Origin: Coptis chinensis
Taxonomy: Eukaryota; Streptophyta; Magnoliopsida; Ranunculales; Ranunculaceae
NCBI GenBank assembly: GCA_015680905.1
Contig: CM027378.1
Coordinates: 87,201,501 to 87,265,500 of the forward strand
Reading direction: 5' to 3'
DNA: 64,000 bases
The notes beneath the pieces are model-generated. The model was given only the letters and a program-made list of their open reading frames with translations. It made no database searches and had not been told where the DNA came from. Numbering within the stretch: the stretch's first letter is position 1; every line of letters starts with the position of its first letter. Position numbers and translations under genes: made by a program. This document shows, one piece after another, positions 45,830-56,635 of the stretch.

Positions 45830-46810
45830 TGACATCTTGGTAACAAATCTCATAGTCATGCCTGCAACGACCTCAATCGAACCTTTTTCCGCTGTTGAGC
45901 TGGATCCGCTTCAGGTTGAATCTTTTCAGCATATTGTTTAAAAACTTTGTATGAGTAATCTTCCTGTGATTGGCCTTGAGCCTGAAACATTAGAGCTGGT
46001 TACCTCAGAAAACTTGGGCAGTTCGCCTTTATTTATCGTTGCATGGCCTATGCCCGATACATTAAAAGATGATAACTTGGGCTTGCCTGGGTAGTTCGCC
46101 TTTATTATCTGCTTTATTTTGGGTTCGGAATGAACTAGTTTCTACCGTAGTGGCAGTTCAGTAGTTATAAAAAACTAGTTTCCTGAGCCTGTTCAGGCAG
46201 TTCGTTCCTTTACATTATGAAATGCATGTTTGCTCTCCTTGCCCTTTTTCTTGATGTCTTGAATACAATTTGCCTGATGTTGTTGCACTTGTCTAGCATT
46301 GTAGGTTCCAAAAAAAAATGTCCAGGTTGTGTAGCCTTTGAGCTCGAGTGAGGGTCTTGCGCTTGTAGAGCGTTTTTCACTGAGTTGCGTCTAGCATTGT
46401 ATGCTTCAACTAGTGAGAAGTGCTAAGGCTATGTAGCCTGTGGGCTCGAGTGAGCGACCTGCTCGTAGACAGCATTCTCCTAAAAAAGGACTTTAGCACG
46501 TGTTTGGCACGTGCTAGGAGGCGAAACATTTGGTAGCAGAAATAGTAATCGTATTGTGTTGTGGAATTTGAAAAGATGGCGGGTCATGCTGCATGCTGGT
46601 TAGGGCTTCGATGTATTAATGGTATGTCTTGGGAAGTGAAACGGTTTACCCTAAAAAAAAATTCGTGAGAGGTTTAGGGGTACTTACTCGTTATCTCCTT
46701 CAAGCTATTTTTCCAATTTCTTACCAAAGTTCTAGAGCACTTCAAGTTAGTTTCCAACTTCTTATCCTTTCTCTTCTTTTGCTAAAAGTTACGTTGTCAT
46801 TGGAGTGTAG
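45830..46810 (+). repeat. Spacer 1 of the ~2-kb tandem duplication in element A
   Basis: Noncoding sequence after antisense gene 1. It carries CTTGCCTGGGTAGTTCGCC, GAAATGCATGTTTGCT (46218) and degenerate units around TATGTAGCCT(T/G)TGAGCTCGAGTGAG (46330-46480). The same series recurs in the same order about 1.97-2.0 kb further on. Confidence 0.7.
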
Positions 46811-47889
46811 AATGGTTAGGCTAACTGGTGAGGATGATGGAATTTTGGCCTCTCCAACGGGGAGGGTAAGGGAGGGCTCTCCCCTTGTTTTGGATGAGAT
46901 CGATTTCTTGTCGCGTCGTAGGGTTGATCTGGGTAAGCGGAAGGCTATCGCTGATGACTCGAAGGCCCCTAAGGGGGAAAAATTGTAGGTCGCTCTAGTT
47001 CTGGTTTGCACAAGCGAACTGGAGGTGCGGTGTTCAAGTGCCCGAGTTCTAAGAGTAGGGTTGGCCTGAGCGCTCACAACCGTGGTGTGGCAAGCAAGGG
47101 AAAAGCTGATGCTGGAGAAAGTTCTAAAACTGGCTCGTTGGGGAGGCAGGGTGGCGACCTGGGAAAAGACTTCGTCTATATCGGGAAGGCGGGGAAGAAG
47201 CGTGCAGTGAAACGATCTGAATGTAGCTTCGGGTCGGCACCCATAGCGAATTGTCTCTTAGAAGGGATTATCTTAGACAATGATAAGGAAGAACTGGAAG
47301 CCAAGATTTGGACAAGACTTTGGAGACCATGGATATGGCTTGCTATTTGGTAAGCTTTTAATCTTCTCTGGTCCATTTCTGTCTTGTTGGCGAAAGTAAC
47401 ATTGATGTTTCTTTTTGTAGTTCCTTGCTGGGTATCAGAAATTGAAGCAGACAACCCAGATAATGGAATCTGAGGAATGCGATGTGGGCAAGATAAAGAA
47501 TGAACTGTTGAGCTTGCAGCTCGCTCGAGAGACTGACAAGAAGGAACTGGAGGATTTGAGGAAAATGCATCAGGACGTTGTATCTGGGAGGTCGTCGATG
47601 ATCAGTTCGATGCGTGACTTGCAGGAAAGACTAGGTGCAATAACTGAGTACGCCAAGCACTGCAAGTCAGTTGCAAGAAAGGCTTAGCAGGCATATGATC
47701 GGGTGTGCCAAGATTATGCGTTACTGGAGGATACGTACTTTGAATTGAAAGAAGAGCGTGAATGTGGGCTCTAGGTATGAGTGTGCTTATCGTACCTGGA
47801 GATACTAGTAACGCTCCGTCTACCAGTACTATTCCTGCTGGGCAAGCTGACGTGCCTGCTGATGATAAGCATGTTACTCCTGGTGCCTA
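46811..47889 (+). pseudogene. Element A antisense gene 2 (duplicate lacking the N-terminal domain)
   Basis: It starts MVRLTGEDDGILASPTGR at 46811. A TAG near 46986 and a frameshift lead to DFVYIGKAGKKRAVKR, then the conserved block VKRSECSFGSAPIANCLLEG (47207-47266). A GT (47350) to AG (47420) segment sits at the same codon boundary as in gene 1. Exon 3 begins FLAGYQKLKQTTQI, close to LIVGYQKLKTVAQI of gene 1, and is a coiled coil broken by TAG at 47686, with the frame then reaching TAA at 47887. The PF04195-like N-terminal part is absent. It looks like a truncated tandem copy, either decayed or once separately expressed. Confidence 0.78.
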
Positions 47890-48492
47890 ACCATTGCTTT
47901 TAGATTTCTTGTTCCTTTATGTAAGTTGTGAGGTCATGAATACGTCTCTCTAATTTAAGATTGTAAGAGGTTATAAAACAATAGAACTGGTTTCCTGGGC
48001 TTGCCTGGGCAGTTCACTTTTAAAGTGGTTGGGGTGTGGCCTAAATACATTAAGAGCTGATACCCTAGGAAACCTGGGCAATTCGTGTTATTGATAACAT
48101 AGCGAACTAGTGTCCACATAAATGGCCGTTTGGTTAGTTTGAAGAACAGGTTTCCTGAGTGTGTTAAGGGAGTTCATATTTGCACTATGGAATGCATGTT
48201 TGCTTTAAAGTATTAGCTTACTTTTGTCTGAATGCTTATTGCATATTTTTTTGACATTTTCGCAGGAATTTGACCTAGAAATATACATCCCGTTGTCTAG
48301 GAAGACATAGGATGCTATGAAGCGTTTGAGCTCGATTGAGCGTACTGCTCAGGAGAGCGGTTTGACTGTTCCAGAGAACGTTCTGCACTAAGTTGATCCT
48401 AGAGTTCAATGTATTCAACTAGTGAGAAGTGTTGGAGCTATGAAGCCCTTGAGCTCGAGTGATCCTTGTAGCTTAAGTAAGCATGTTGCTCT
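47890..48492 (+). repeat. Spacer 2 of the ~2-kb tandem duplication in element A
   Basis: It repeats the order of spacer 1: TTTCCTGGGCTTGCCTGGGC, GGAATGCATGTTTGCTTT (48187), then ATGAAGC(G/C)(T/C)TTGAGCTCGA units. It is cut at 48492 by the solo LTR and continues at 49684. Confidence 0.7.
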
Positions 48493-49678
48493 TGATAAGT
48501 ACCCAAAACTGTGTTTTAAACCCCATAGAGACATTACATTTGGGTCAATTATATGTTTAATAAATGTAAATTAATTGTATTTCATGTTTTCACAGGTTTC
48601 AACAGACAATGATAAAATACACACAAAACCTGCGTTTTAGCATGAAATACAGCCGAATAAAGCTTGGACTTGAAATCTTTAGTATCAGCTCATTTAAAAC
48701 TCCAAACTACCAGCAAAGCTCATAGACTCAGAGAACCATGAAACAAGTTGAAGAATCCAAACTTGAGTCCCTAAGCCATCTAAAGAAGAGATTTTGGTCA
48801 AACTTACCTAAATCAGCCCGAAAGTCAGGAGAAAACTTCAAATGGTGATGTCTTCCGTCTCCTAACTCTAATTCATGCATTCGACTAGCTAAAATAATCA
48901 ACACAGAAAACTCTACGCAACGGTATCTAGCTTCCAAAAAATGGTCGTACGGTTTGGAATATGAAGATAAAGCCAAAGCCTGTTACTATTTAGTCTAAGC
49001 TCATTACTATTCTAGAGAATATTTCTAGAATATTTCCTAGAATATTTCCTAGGATATTATATTTTATTTGTAACCGTTAGATTTAGATTAGATGGATTGA
49101 ATCTAGACCGTCTAAAAAACTATAAATAGAAGGGTCTAGTTTCAGTTTTTCGGATGGAATGGTTAGCATTCCATCCATAGGAGTAGAGTAGTTTACTGCT
49201 TTTCTAGTGTAATGAAGAATTTAATTTCCAGTTTTTAATTAAAATGTTTTTAATTCAGTTTTATTTTCTGTTAATTAGAATAACACTTTAGTTCTGTGAT
49301 CTCGGAGTAGAAACTCTGCCTGAGTGAGGATTATCTCCATTAGGGAGGGTGTTTCGATAATTATAACGATTATATAGGAATCAAGTAAGTTCACCCAGAG
49401 ATGGGGTTCTGAATCGATTCCACGCGCTAATAACGTTCGTTCAAAGATGAAGAGTCGTTATTAGGGATCGAAAAATCAAGACTAACTCTTTTATTGGAGA
49501 TATGATTCGCTCAAACGGATTTTTTATCTATGTAATCAAAGTCTATTTTCTTTTATTTTCATCATTTTCTCACCTAAATTCACGTGATCATATTAGTTTT
49601 TGTTTATAATAAACTTTTGCAATTTCATTTAAATGTGAAAGAAATGAAAAACCCGACCGCTGTTTTACTGAAAGATCA
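48493..49678 (+). mobile_element. Probable solo LTR (TGATAAGTACCC...), 1186 bp
   Basis: It starts TGATAAGTACCCAAAACTGT, close to the Athila LTR start TGATAAGCACCCAAAAGTGT, and both continue into AAACCCCAT and AGA(C)AT. It ends GATCA. Flanks are GCTCT (48488-48492) and ACTCT (49679-49683), a 5-bp duplication with one mismatch. The surrounding repeat resumes in phase. CTATAAATAGAAG at 49120-49132 is a good TATA box, supporting a promoter-bearing plus-strand LTR. No internal genes are present. Confidence 0.65.
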
Positions 49679-49683
49679 ACTCT

Positions 49684-50129
49684 CCCGCTTAGAGAGAATT
49701 CTACCTTAGTTAATCCTAGAAATGATGTAGGTTTTGCCTAGTGAGAGGTGCGTGAGCTATGTAATCCTGAGCTCGAGTGAGCGTTTAGTCATTCAAAACG
49801 TTTGAGCTTTAGAGAGCGTTTAAGTTTGTTTGAATGTTTTGCTCTTAGAGAGCATTCTGCACTTAGCTGACCCTAGAAGTATATGTCTCTAACTAACGAG
49901 CAGTGTTAAGACTAAGTAGCCTGTGAGCTATGTAGCCCTGAGCTCGAGTGAGCATTTTAATGTGGAGAACGTTTAATCCTTGTAAAGCGTTTTAGTTCGA
50001 GTGAGCGTTCCTTTCTTAGAGAGCGAGCTGTGTGTTGACTTGGCAACATTGAGAGATTGCAGTGTTTGATGCAAAATAACAATAATGTGTATAAATGCTA
50101 AGAGTAAGACTCATGGAAACGGAATTTTT
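49684..50129 (+). repeat. Degenerate GAGCTCGAGTGAGCG repeats near element A integrase
   Basis: Repeated short units (GCTATGTAGCCCTGAGCTCGA, GTGAGCGTTT, AGAGAGC(A/G)TTCTGCACTTAG) form a third, shorter block of the spacer repeats, reaching to within a few bases of the integrase stop at 50130. No coding sense was recognised. Confidence 0.65.
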
Positions 50130-50972
50130 TATTGATAAAATATCTTTAACAAGAAAGTATTCCAAGGACGTGGAAGTGGCTGTCCATCTTGGGTTTTGAT
50201 CCAATATGCTTTATTGCCCATGACTCATTCTACTATGTAAGGGCATTCCCATGTTGGTGCCAGTTTCGAGTAATCCTTAGTCTTTTTCAAGACTAGGTCG
50301 CCTGGTTGGAAACTGCAAGGTTAACTCACTTGTTGTATGTCTTCCTCAGAGCTTGTTGGTAGGATGCCACTCGAATGGCTACTAGGTCGCATCGTTCTTC
50401 AAGTAAGTCGACCTCACGAGCAAGAATGGAGTCGTTCTATCCAGATTCGACTATCTGAGATCGAGTCATTGTAATTGTCAGCTCAGTAGGGATGACGGCC
50501 TCAGTACCATAATATAGTGAGAATGGTGACTCGAAAATGGTGACTCGCCTGTACTAGAAGGAGTTGTCGTTCTATGAGCCCATAAGATATTTTCTAGCTA
50601 CATTAGCTACTAACTTTTGTTATTTTCGATCTTCATTTTCAAGTTTTCCAGAATTGCTTTATTACTTGCTTTTGCTTGACCGTTGCTCTGAGTGTATTGG
50701 GGAGTGGAGAATGCGTGAACGATCTTCCACTTGGCCAAAAATTCTTTGACTGTTTTTCCCTTAAATTGAGAGTCATTGTCAATCACCAATGTGTGGGGGA
50801 GGCCAAATCTGGTAATGATGTTGGTCCAAATGAAGTTCCTGACATTAGACTCTTTGACATGAGCCAAGGGAATTGCCTATACTCATTTGGTGAAGTAGTT
50901 TGTTGCAGCTAGGACGAACCAAAAGCATATGCTTTTTTGTGGAATGAATGGACCCATGATGTCTAAGCCCCA
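50130..50972 (-). pseudogene. Element A integrase, core and C-terminus
   Basis: Reading leftward: LDIMGPFIP at the 50972 junction, NYFTKW, FIWTNIITRFGLPHTLVIDN (second catalytic Asp), HAFSTPQYTQSNGQAKASNK (position of the Glu; here Lys in QAKA, so the catalytic Glu seems lost), then YGTEAVIPTELTIT, VDLLEERCDLVAIR and PRPWNTFLLKIFYQ with its natural stop at 50130-50132. CGAGTCACCATT is tandemly duplicated near 50515-50550. The Del-like LTR separates this part from the zinc module. Confidence 0.88.
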
Positions 50973-53900
50973 TGTCACACCCCGAATTTCGACAAAATCA
51001 GAAAATAATATTTGTTCCCGACTCTTCAATTTTCGAGGTGTGATGTACTCTCAACTTTCAAAAACCTATCATCTATTTAATTATTCTAATAATTTGAAAC
51101 CAATAAAAATTTTAAATAAACAAAAGTTCTCTTCATTACAAAAATTCTCAAATATGATTCAGTTACAAATTTCCATTCAACAACTCTTTAATTATAATTA
51201 CAACTAAAAATATGAAAAACATTGTCTCAATTAAAATCTATTGCACCTCAAGGGAAAACAAAACATATCCTGTAAGGAGACATTAACGCAAACCACAATT
51301 AGCAATCAACCTTCTTCAACACTAATTCTGTCAAAACTTATCAACTGTGTTCATTTTATAAATACACCCGATAAATAAACATGCAAATCTGGTCAGCATT
51401 ATAAACAATGCTAGTATGAGTAGCCCTAAAATACAAATCATACTTATACATATACATACACAATCAATAAGGCAGTTAGTTCCTCCACCAAGGCGCCTTA
51501 ACTTCCAACGAATAATACAACATTCTTAAATACACTAATTAAGGCAGGTAGTTCCTCCACTGAGGCGCCTTAGCTTCCAATTCAATAATAGTAAGGTATT
51601 TAGTTCCTCCACCGAGGCACCTTAGCTTCAAACCGTACGAGATCAACTACATCTAATAATAAAATAACAAAACATAAACTTACTCTATATTTACACTAGT
51701 ATAGGCCTAATCACAGAGTGGGTCACACCTGCATAAATAATCAATTCAACCCACCCTTTTGCAGAACCGTTGTGAATGCAACATAAATTATAATAAATCA
51801 TTTATTAGAGATTTAACGTACACTTTGTTATATCATCACAATTATTGTTTAGAGTTTCTTCAAGTGTCTCTAGAATCACATCGTCTCTATGTCTTACCTA
51901 GTTTCCCCCCAACGCCGAACATGTAGATCCATATGCCTCCCCTCACGTAATGAACTACTCCGTGCGTAATTATCCTAAGCGGGATATCGCATACCAGGTA
52001 ACCCCCACACGACCGTCATTACATGGGTACTACCACTATTCGGCATAAAATACCGCGCGTCTCGTTCTAATTTTGCGAACGAGATAATCAAGCCACTATC
52101 CGGCTACAATTGCCTAACACATGGGTCAATCAACATCTTATATATACACCATATACAAGGGTCAATCATATCACATGAGTTGTGGTAGCTAGGTTCTAGG
52201 ATTTTTGTTACGTAATTTATTCAGGTGTCATACATTTATATCTCATAACCATTTCATTTTATCACGTGCATACCAAATACATTATTGCACTAATTAAGCC
52301 ACAATCCCGTGGAAAATATCCACAAATATTATACTACCTCATAGTAGCATCTCATAGATATAATGATGGAGCGTTTACATTTATTTCTCAAAATTATTAC
52401 ATTTAATAGATATCCTAACATATCATATCATTTAATAGAACAACAATTACAATATACCACATAATGTCACAATTGCTCCAAACATATCGCATAACCATTT
52501 TATAGCGTTTTAGGAATATCATGTCTCTTAAAATTTCACTCTCGTCACGTGTCAATAAATACACAATATCAACGTCAAATCTTTCTTAGATAATGACAAA
52601 CCAATTTATACAGGCTTCTGCAATATTCTATCATTGGACTTGTCCATACAATTTACAACATAAAAAGTAACGTAATTAAACAGTCAATAGTCCACAATCA
52701 AGGTCCAAAACCAAAGTCCAAGAGTCTAAACATTTAAAGACCCAACTGGATCTATTTTAATTTATATGGACATAACCCAAACAAAATAGAAACTGACCCA
52801 AAGAAAACACTAGTTAGTTTCAGCCCAAGCCCAAATTAAAGTCTAAAACCAACCAATTTATCCAATCTGACCCAATTGGGGACATAAGGACCAGCCCACA
52901 TAAAATGAAAATTGGCCCAAAGAACTTAAACTGAAACCGACCCAAAGAATTTAAACTAAACTGGCCCAAAACACAAATGGGTTCGGCCCAAAGAACTAAA
53001 GAAAAAATCAGTTTCGGCCAAACCAAACAAAACTAAAAAATGTTGGCCCAAACAAAACAAACCCACTTAGTTCCAGCCCAAGCCCAACTAAGGCCCAACT
53101 AAGGTCATCTTCCTCACCTCACCTCACCTCACTAGCAACTCTCCTCCATCACCAGCCACCACCGGCCCTCCAAAATGACTAGTTGGTTCAGCCCAACCAA
53201 CAAAATGAGTTGTTCGGCCCAACCCAAACCCAACCAAGGGTCGTCTCCCTCACTAGCACCAGCAGCTCTCCTCCACTGATCAGCCACCACCAAACTCCAC
53301 TCGCCACCCCTCCAAACCTAACCGAAAATATTCCCCAACAAAACCCCTACCACTTTACTTAACACAAAAAACTCAATTCATGACTTCAACAATTCTTCAT
53401 CAAAATTGAATCGATATCTCGACCTCCATTAACGTCTGTTCCAAGCTTCAACCACACTCTCCAGCACCCAATCAAACCTCAACAACCAATAACCAACCAA
53501 CAATTCCAAAACACAACCACAAGAATTCAAATAATAATAATAAAAATAATCAGAACGATTTCTTTGTTTTAGCTTTAGCCGCCATTAATGACCTCTAAGG
53601 GAACCATTAAATTTCACGAGTTTCATAGTTTGGCAAAAACAATGAGGAAAATAATATGTTAACCTTTAACAGTTTATTAATTCGACAGAAAAAAAATTGA
53701 CAGTAAGTATAACCAAAACTATATTGAGCCGGAAACAAAACTATGACAGTACCCATAGGTTCAGTGAAGAAAATTGAAAAAAATATAACCACTTACCAGT
53801 ATCGCGAAAACGAAAATATAGAAAAATTACACGAGAAAACCAATCCCAAACTAACTTGCACAATCTGCCCTGTCTCTTTCTCTCTCCGTTCTTCTTTTCT

Positions 53901-54289
53901 TTTTAGCAGTTTAGTTCTTGTTTTAAGAAAACCTCATTTTTTCTTTCAGGAGACATTTCTAAATAATATTACCTACCATATATTATGTTTAACCTTTTAG
54001 AAACTTCCTATTTTACCAAATATTTCTATTCCTAATATAGAATATTATTTTCTATTAAAAATATTATATTTATTACATACATTATATTAACATCTCTTTT
54101 GAAAACTTTCCAACTATTAAAAATCTCTACACAAAATTCAAAATTCAAAATACTTGTTTTCCTTCTTCTCTATTTTCTATCAAAAAATCAAGCCCACATT
54201 TACTAGCCCATTGAACAAGAAATAAATATCAAATTCCGAAATACTAAATATTATTACGAAATAATGTAAAAATAATTTGGGGTCTTACA
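50973..54289 (-). mobile_element. Solo LTR of a Del/Tekay-like chromovirus (3317 bp)
   Basis: CCCCA at 50968-50972 and 54290-54294 is an exact target duplication. Removing the insert restores the integrase phrase WPFHMWG-LDIMGP in frame. On the minus strand the ends are TGTAAGACCCCAAATTATTT and AATTCGGGGTGTGACA, typical of the very long LTRs of Del/Tekay elements. It contains three diverged repeats of TTAGTTCCTCCAC (51478-51620) and a long tract rich in GGCCCAA (52740-53240). There are no retroviral genes, so it is a solo LTR. Small frames inside it are unsupported. Confidence 0.82.
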
Positions 54290-54600
54290 CCCCACATGTG
54301 AAATGGCCAAGGGCAGGCAATGTTGATCAGTTCACGAGCTGGCTGAATGATGTTGTGGCTAAATGTTTGGCACTTAATGCATTTGAGTACATATTTCTTG
54401 GCATCAATCTGCATTCGTGGCCAGAAGTATCCTTGTGAGATCTCTTTGTGAGCTAGAGAGCGACCTCCTGCGTGGTTTTCACATTCTCCCTTGTGGATTT
54501 CTACGAAAATCGTCTTACCCTATTCTGGGCTTATGCACCTCAGATGATTTTCTGAAAAGTTTGCTGCTTACTAGGCAGTAGCGACCTGACTTATATTAAA
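54290..54600 (-). pseudogene. Element A integrase zinc module
   Basis: Leftward reading gives EIHKGECENHAGGRSLAHKE (two His), YFWPRM, KKYVLKCIKCQTFSHN (Cys pair), then INIACPWPFHMWG up to the Del-like insertion. It corresponds residue for residue to the element C module at 18241-18440. Confidence 0.85.
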
Positions 54601-55200
54601 CCTGTCTGCCTTTTGTACGATCTGTTGGTGCTTTGTCGAACTGGATATAATCTAGGATATGTTGCATCCATATTTGACTCATCTGAGTGTCAGAGAGTGG
54701 GCATAGGTCGGTAACATCTAGAACGTGCTCATTTTTGTAGGCAGGTCGGTCGACTACTTCGTTGAGTAGTTTCATAGGGTCACAGTTCGGTGTTTGGGTC
54801 GCTGGGTAGGCCAAGCTGTCAACGTGGTGATTTTCTTCCCATAGGAAATGTTGTATGGAGATCTTTTTGAAAGAAAGCAGTAATGATTTACAACTTGAAT
54901 GTACTTAGAAAGGTTACCTTCACTAGTGGTATACTCATGGGCGACCTGGCGAACGACCAGTTGTGAATCACTGAAGACCTTGAGCTCCTGAACATTGAGT
55001 TCTAGTGCCATGCGAAGTCCCATGATCAGGGCTTCGTACTCCGCTTCATTGTTAGAGGTCGCAAAATCGATGTGAATTGACTTTTCCACCATAAAACCAT
55101 CTGGTGATACTAGGACTACTCCAACTCCACTGCCCCTTGGATTGCTAGCTCCATCCACAAAGAGTGACCATTCTGATGGGTATGGTTGTTTAGAGGTCGG
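54601..55200 (-). pseudogene. Element A second RNase H (archaeal type)
   Basis: LFVDGASNPRGSGVGVVL-like start at 55165-55110, with MDGASNPRGSG visible, then FATSNNEAEYEALIMGLRMA (Glu), KVFSDSQLVVRQVAHEY (Asp) and a shifted frame (54814-54596) with DVTDLCPLSDTQMS and WMQHILDYIQ, the usual linker to integrase. This extra RNase H is a hallmark of the Tat lineage. Confidence 0.85.
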
Positions 55201-56635
55201 GGTGTTGTCCTCTGGTTCTCAGTTCAGGTCGTCCACTGAGAAATCTGCTAAGAAATCAACAACGACTTGACCTTTCTGAGATGTTCTTGGGGTGAACTCA
55301 ATGTGGTGTTCACCAAGTTCTTCTGCCCATACTACCATGCAAGTTGTCTTGTTAGCTTTAAAAAGGATCTTAGCTTCTTAAGTGGCAGGTCGGTGAGCAC
55401 TTTGATTGGATGTGCTTGGAAGTAGGGCCCTAACTTTCTTGCTAAATAAAGTAGTGCCAGCACTACATTTTCAATATGGGAGTAGTTCTTCTCAGGTGGC
55501 AACAAAGTCTTGCTTGTGAAGTAGATCGATTTCTCTGCGTTCTATTCCTCTTTGAAGAGAACTGAACTAATGGCGAAGTCAGACATGGTTAAGTACAGCC
55601 CCAACGTTTCACCATCAATCAATTTTGCCAGCACATGTGGTGTTGTCAAATAGTCCTTGAAAGTGGAGAACGCCTGGTGGCATTGTTCGTTCTAGGAGAA
55701 TTGTTCAACCTTTTTGAAAATTTGTAGGAAAGGTTGGCATTTGTCAGATACTCTCGGTATGAATCGGTTTAGAGCTGCCACCATCCCAGACAATTTCTGT
55801 ATCTACTGCTTTATTTTTGGATCTGGCATATCCAAGAACGCTCGAATCTGATCTGGGTTTGCTTCTATCCCTCGTTGAGATACCTGATATCCAAGAAATT
55901 TCCCGAAAGATGCTCCGAAGAGGCATTTCTCGGGTTTAAGCTTCATTTAAGTTCGCCTCAGTCTGGAGAACGCTTGTTCGAGATGACCCAAGTGATCTCT
56001 AGCTTTCTTGCTTTTTACCACCATGTCGCCTATGTAGACCTCCATGGTATCTCCTAACATGTCTTGGAACATATCGGTGACCAATCATTGGTAGGCCGCT
56101 CCAACATTCTTTAGGCCGAACGGGAGGACGTTGTAATAGTAGATGTCTTGCTTTGTTATGAATGAGGTTTTTTCTTGGTCTTCTTCTACCAATGGGATCT
56201 GGTTGTGGCCACTATAGGCGTCCATGAATGACAGGAGTTTGTGGTCAACGGTTTAGTCCACGAGTTGGTCGATTCTTGGTAAGGGGAAGCCATCCTTAGG
56301 TGTTTCTGGGTTGACATTGGTGCAGTCGACACATAGACGAACTGTGCCGTTCTTTTTTGGGACTGCTACAATGTTAGCAATCCACTCGGGGTATTCCACT
56401 TTTCTGATGAAGCCTACTTTTTCGACATTGTTGATCTCGTCGTTTATTACTTTTTTTAACCTAAGAGATAGTTTCCTAGGTCGTTGGCGAACTGGTCTAT
56501 ATCTGGGTTGACATTTAACTTATGGCATGCAATATTGGGGTCAATTCCAGGCACATCGATGTATGCCCAAGCAAAAACATCTTTATTTAATGATAAAAAG
56601 CTTACAAGTTGTGCCTTGAGAGTAGGATCAAGATT
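55201..56635 (-). pseudogene. Element A reverse transcriptase and RNase H
   Basis: Leftward: LDPTLKAQLVSFLSLNKDVF (56635-56580), IDVPGIDPNIACHKLNVNPD, FIRKVEYPEWIANIVAVPKK (56415-56345), VRLCVDCTNVNPETP, LLSFMDAYSGHNQIPLVEED, YYYNVLPFGLKNVGAAYQ, VYIGDMVVKSKKA (56045-56005; YIDD has become YIGD), KCLFGASFGKFLGYQVSQRG (55930-55870), then RNase H phrases SIYFTSKTLLPPEKNYSHIE and FQAHPIKV. There are many stops. The N-terminus is separated from the protease end by the LTR-like insertion. Confidence 0.88.

Noticed and set aside
53743-54000. 85-codon frame in the Del-like LTR
   Set aside because: It lies inside a solo LTR and has no domain or codon pattern.
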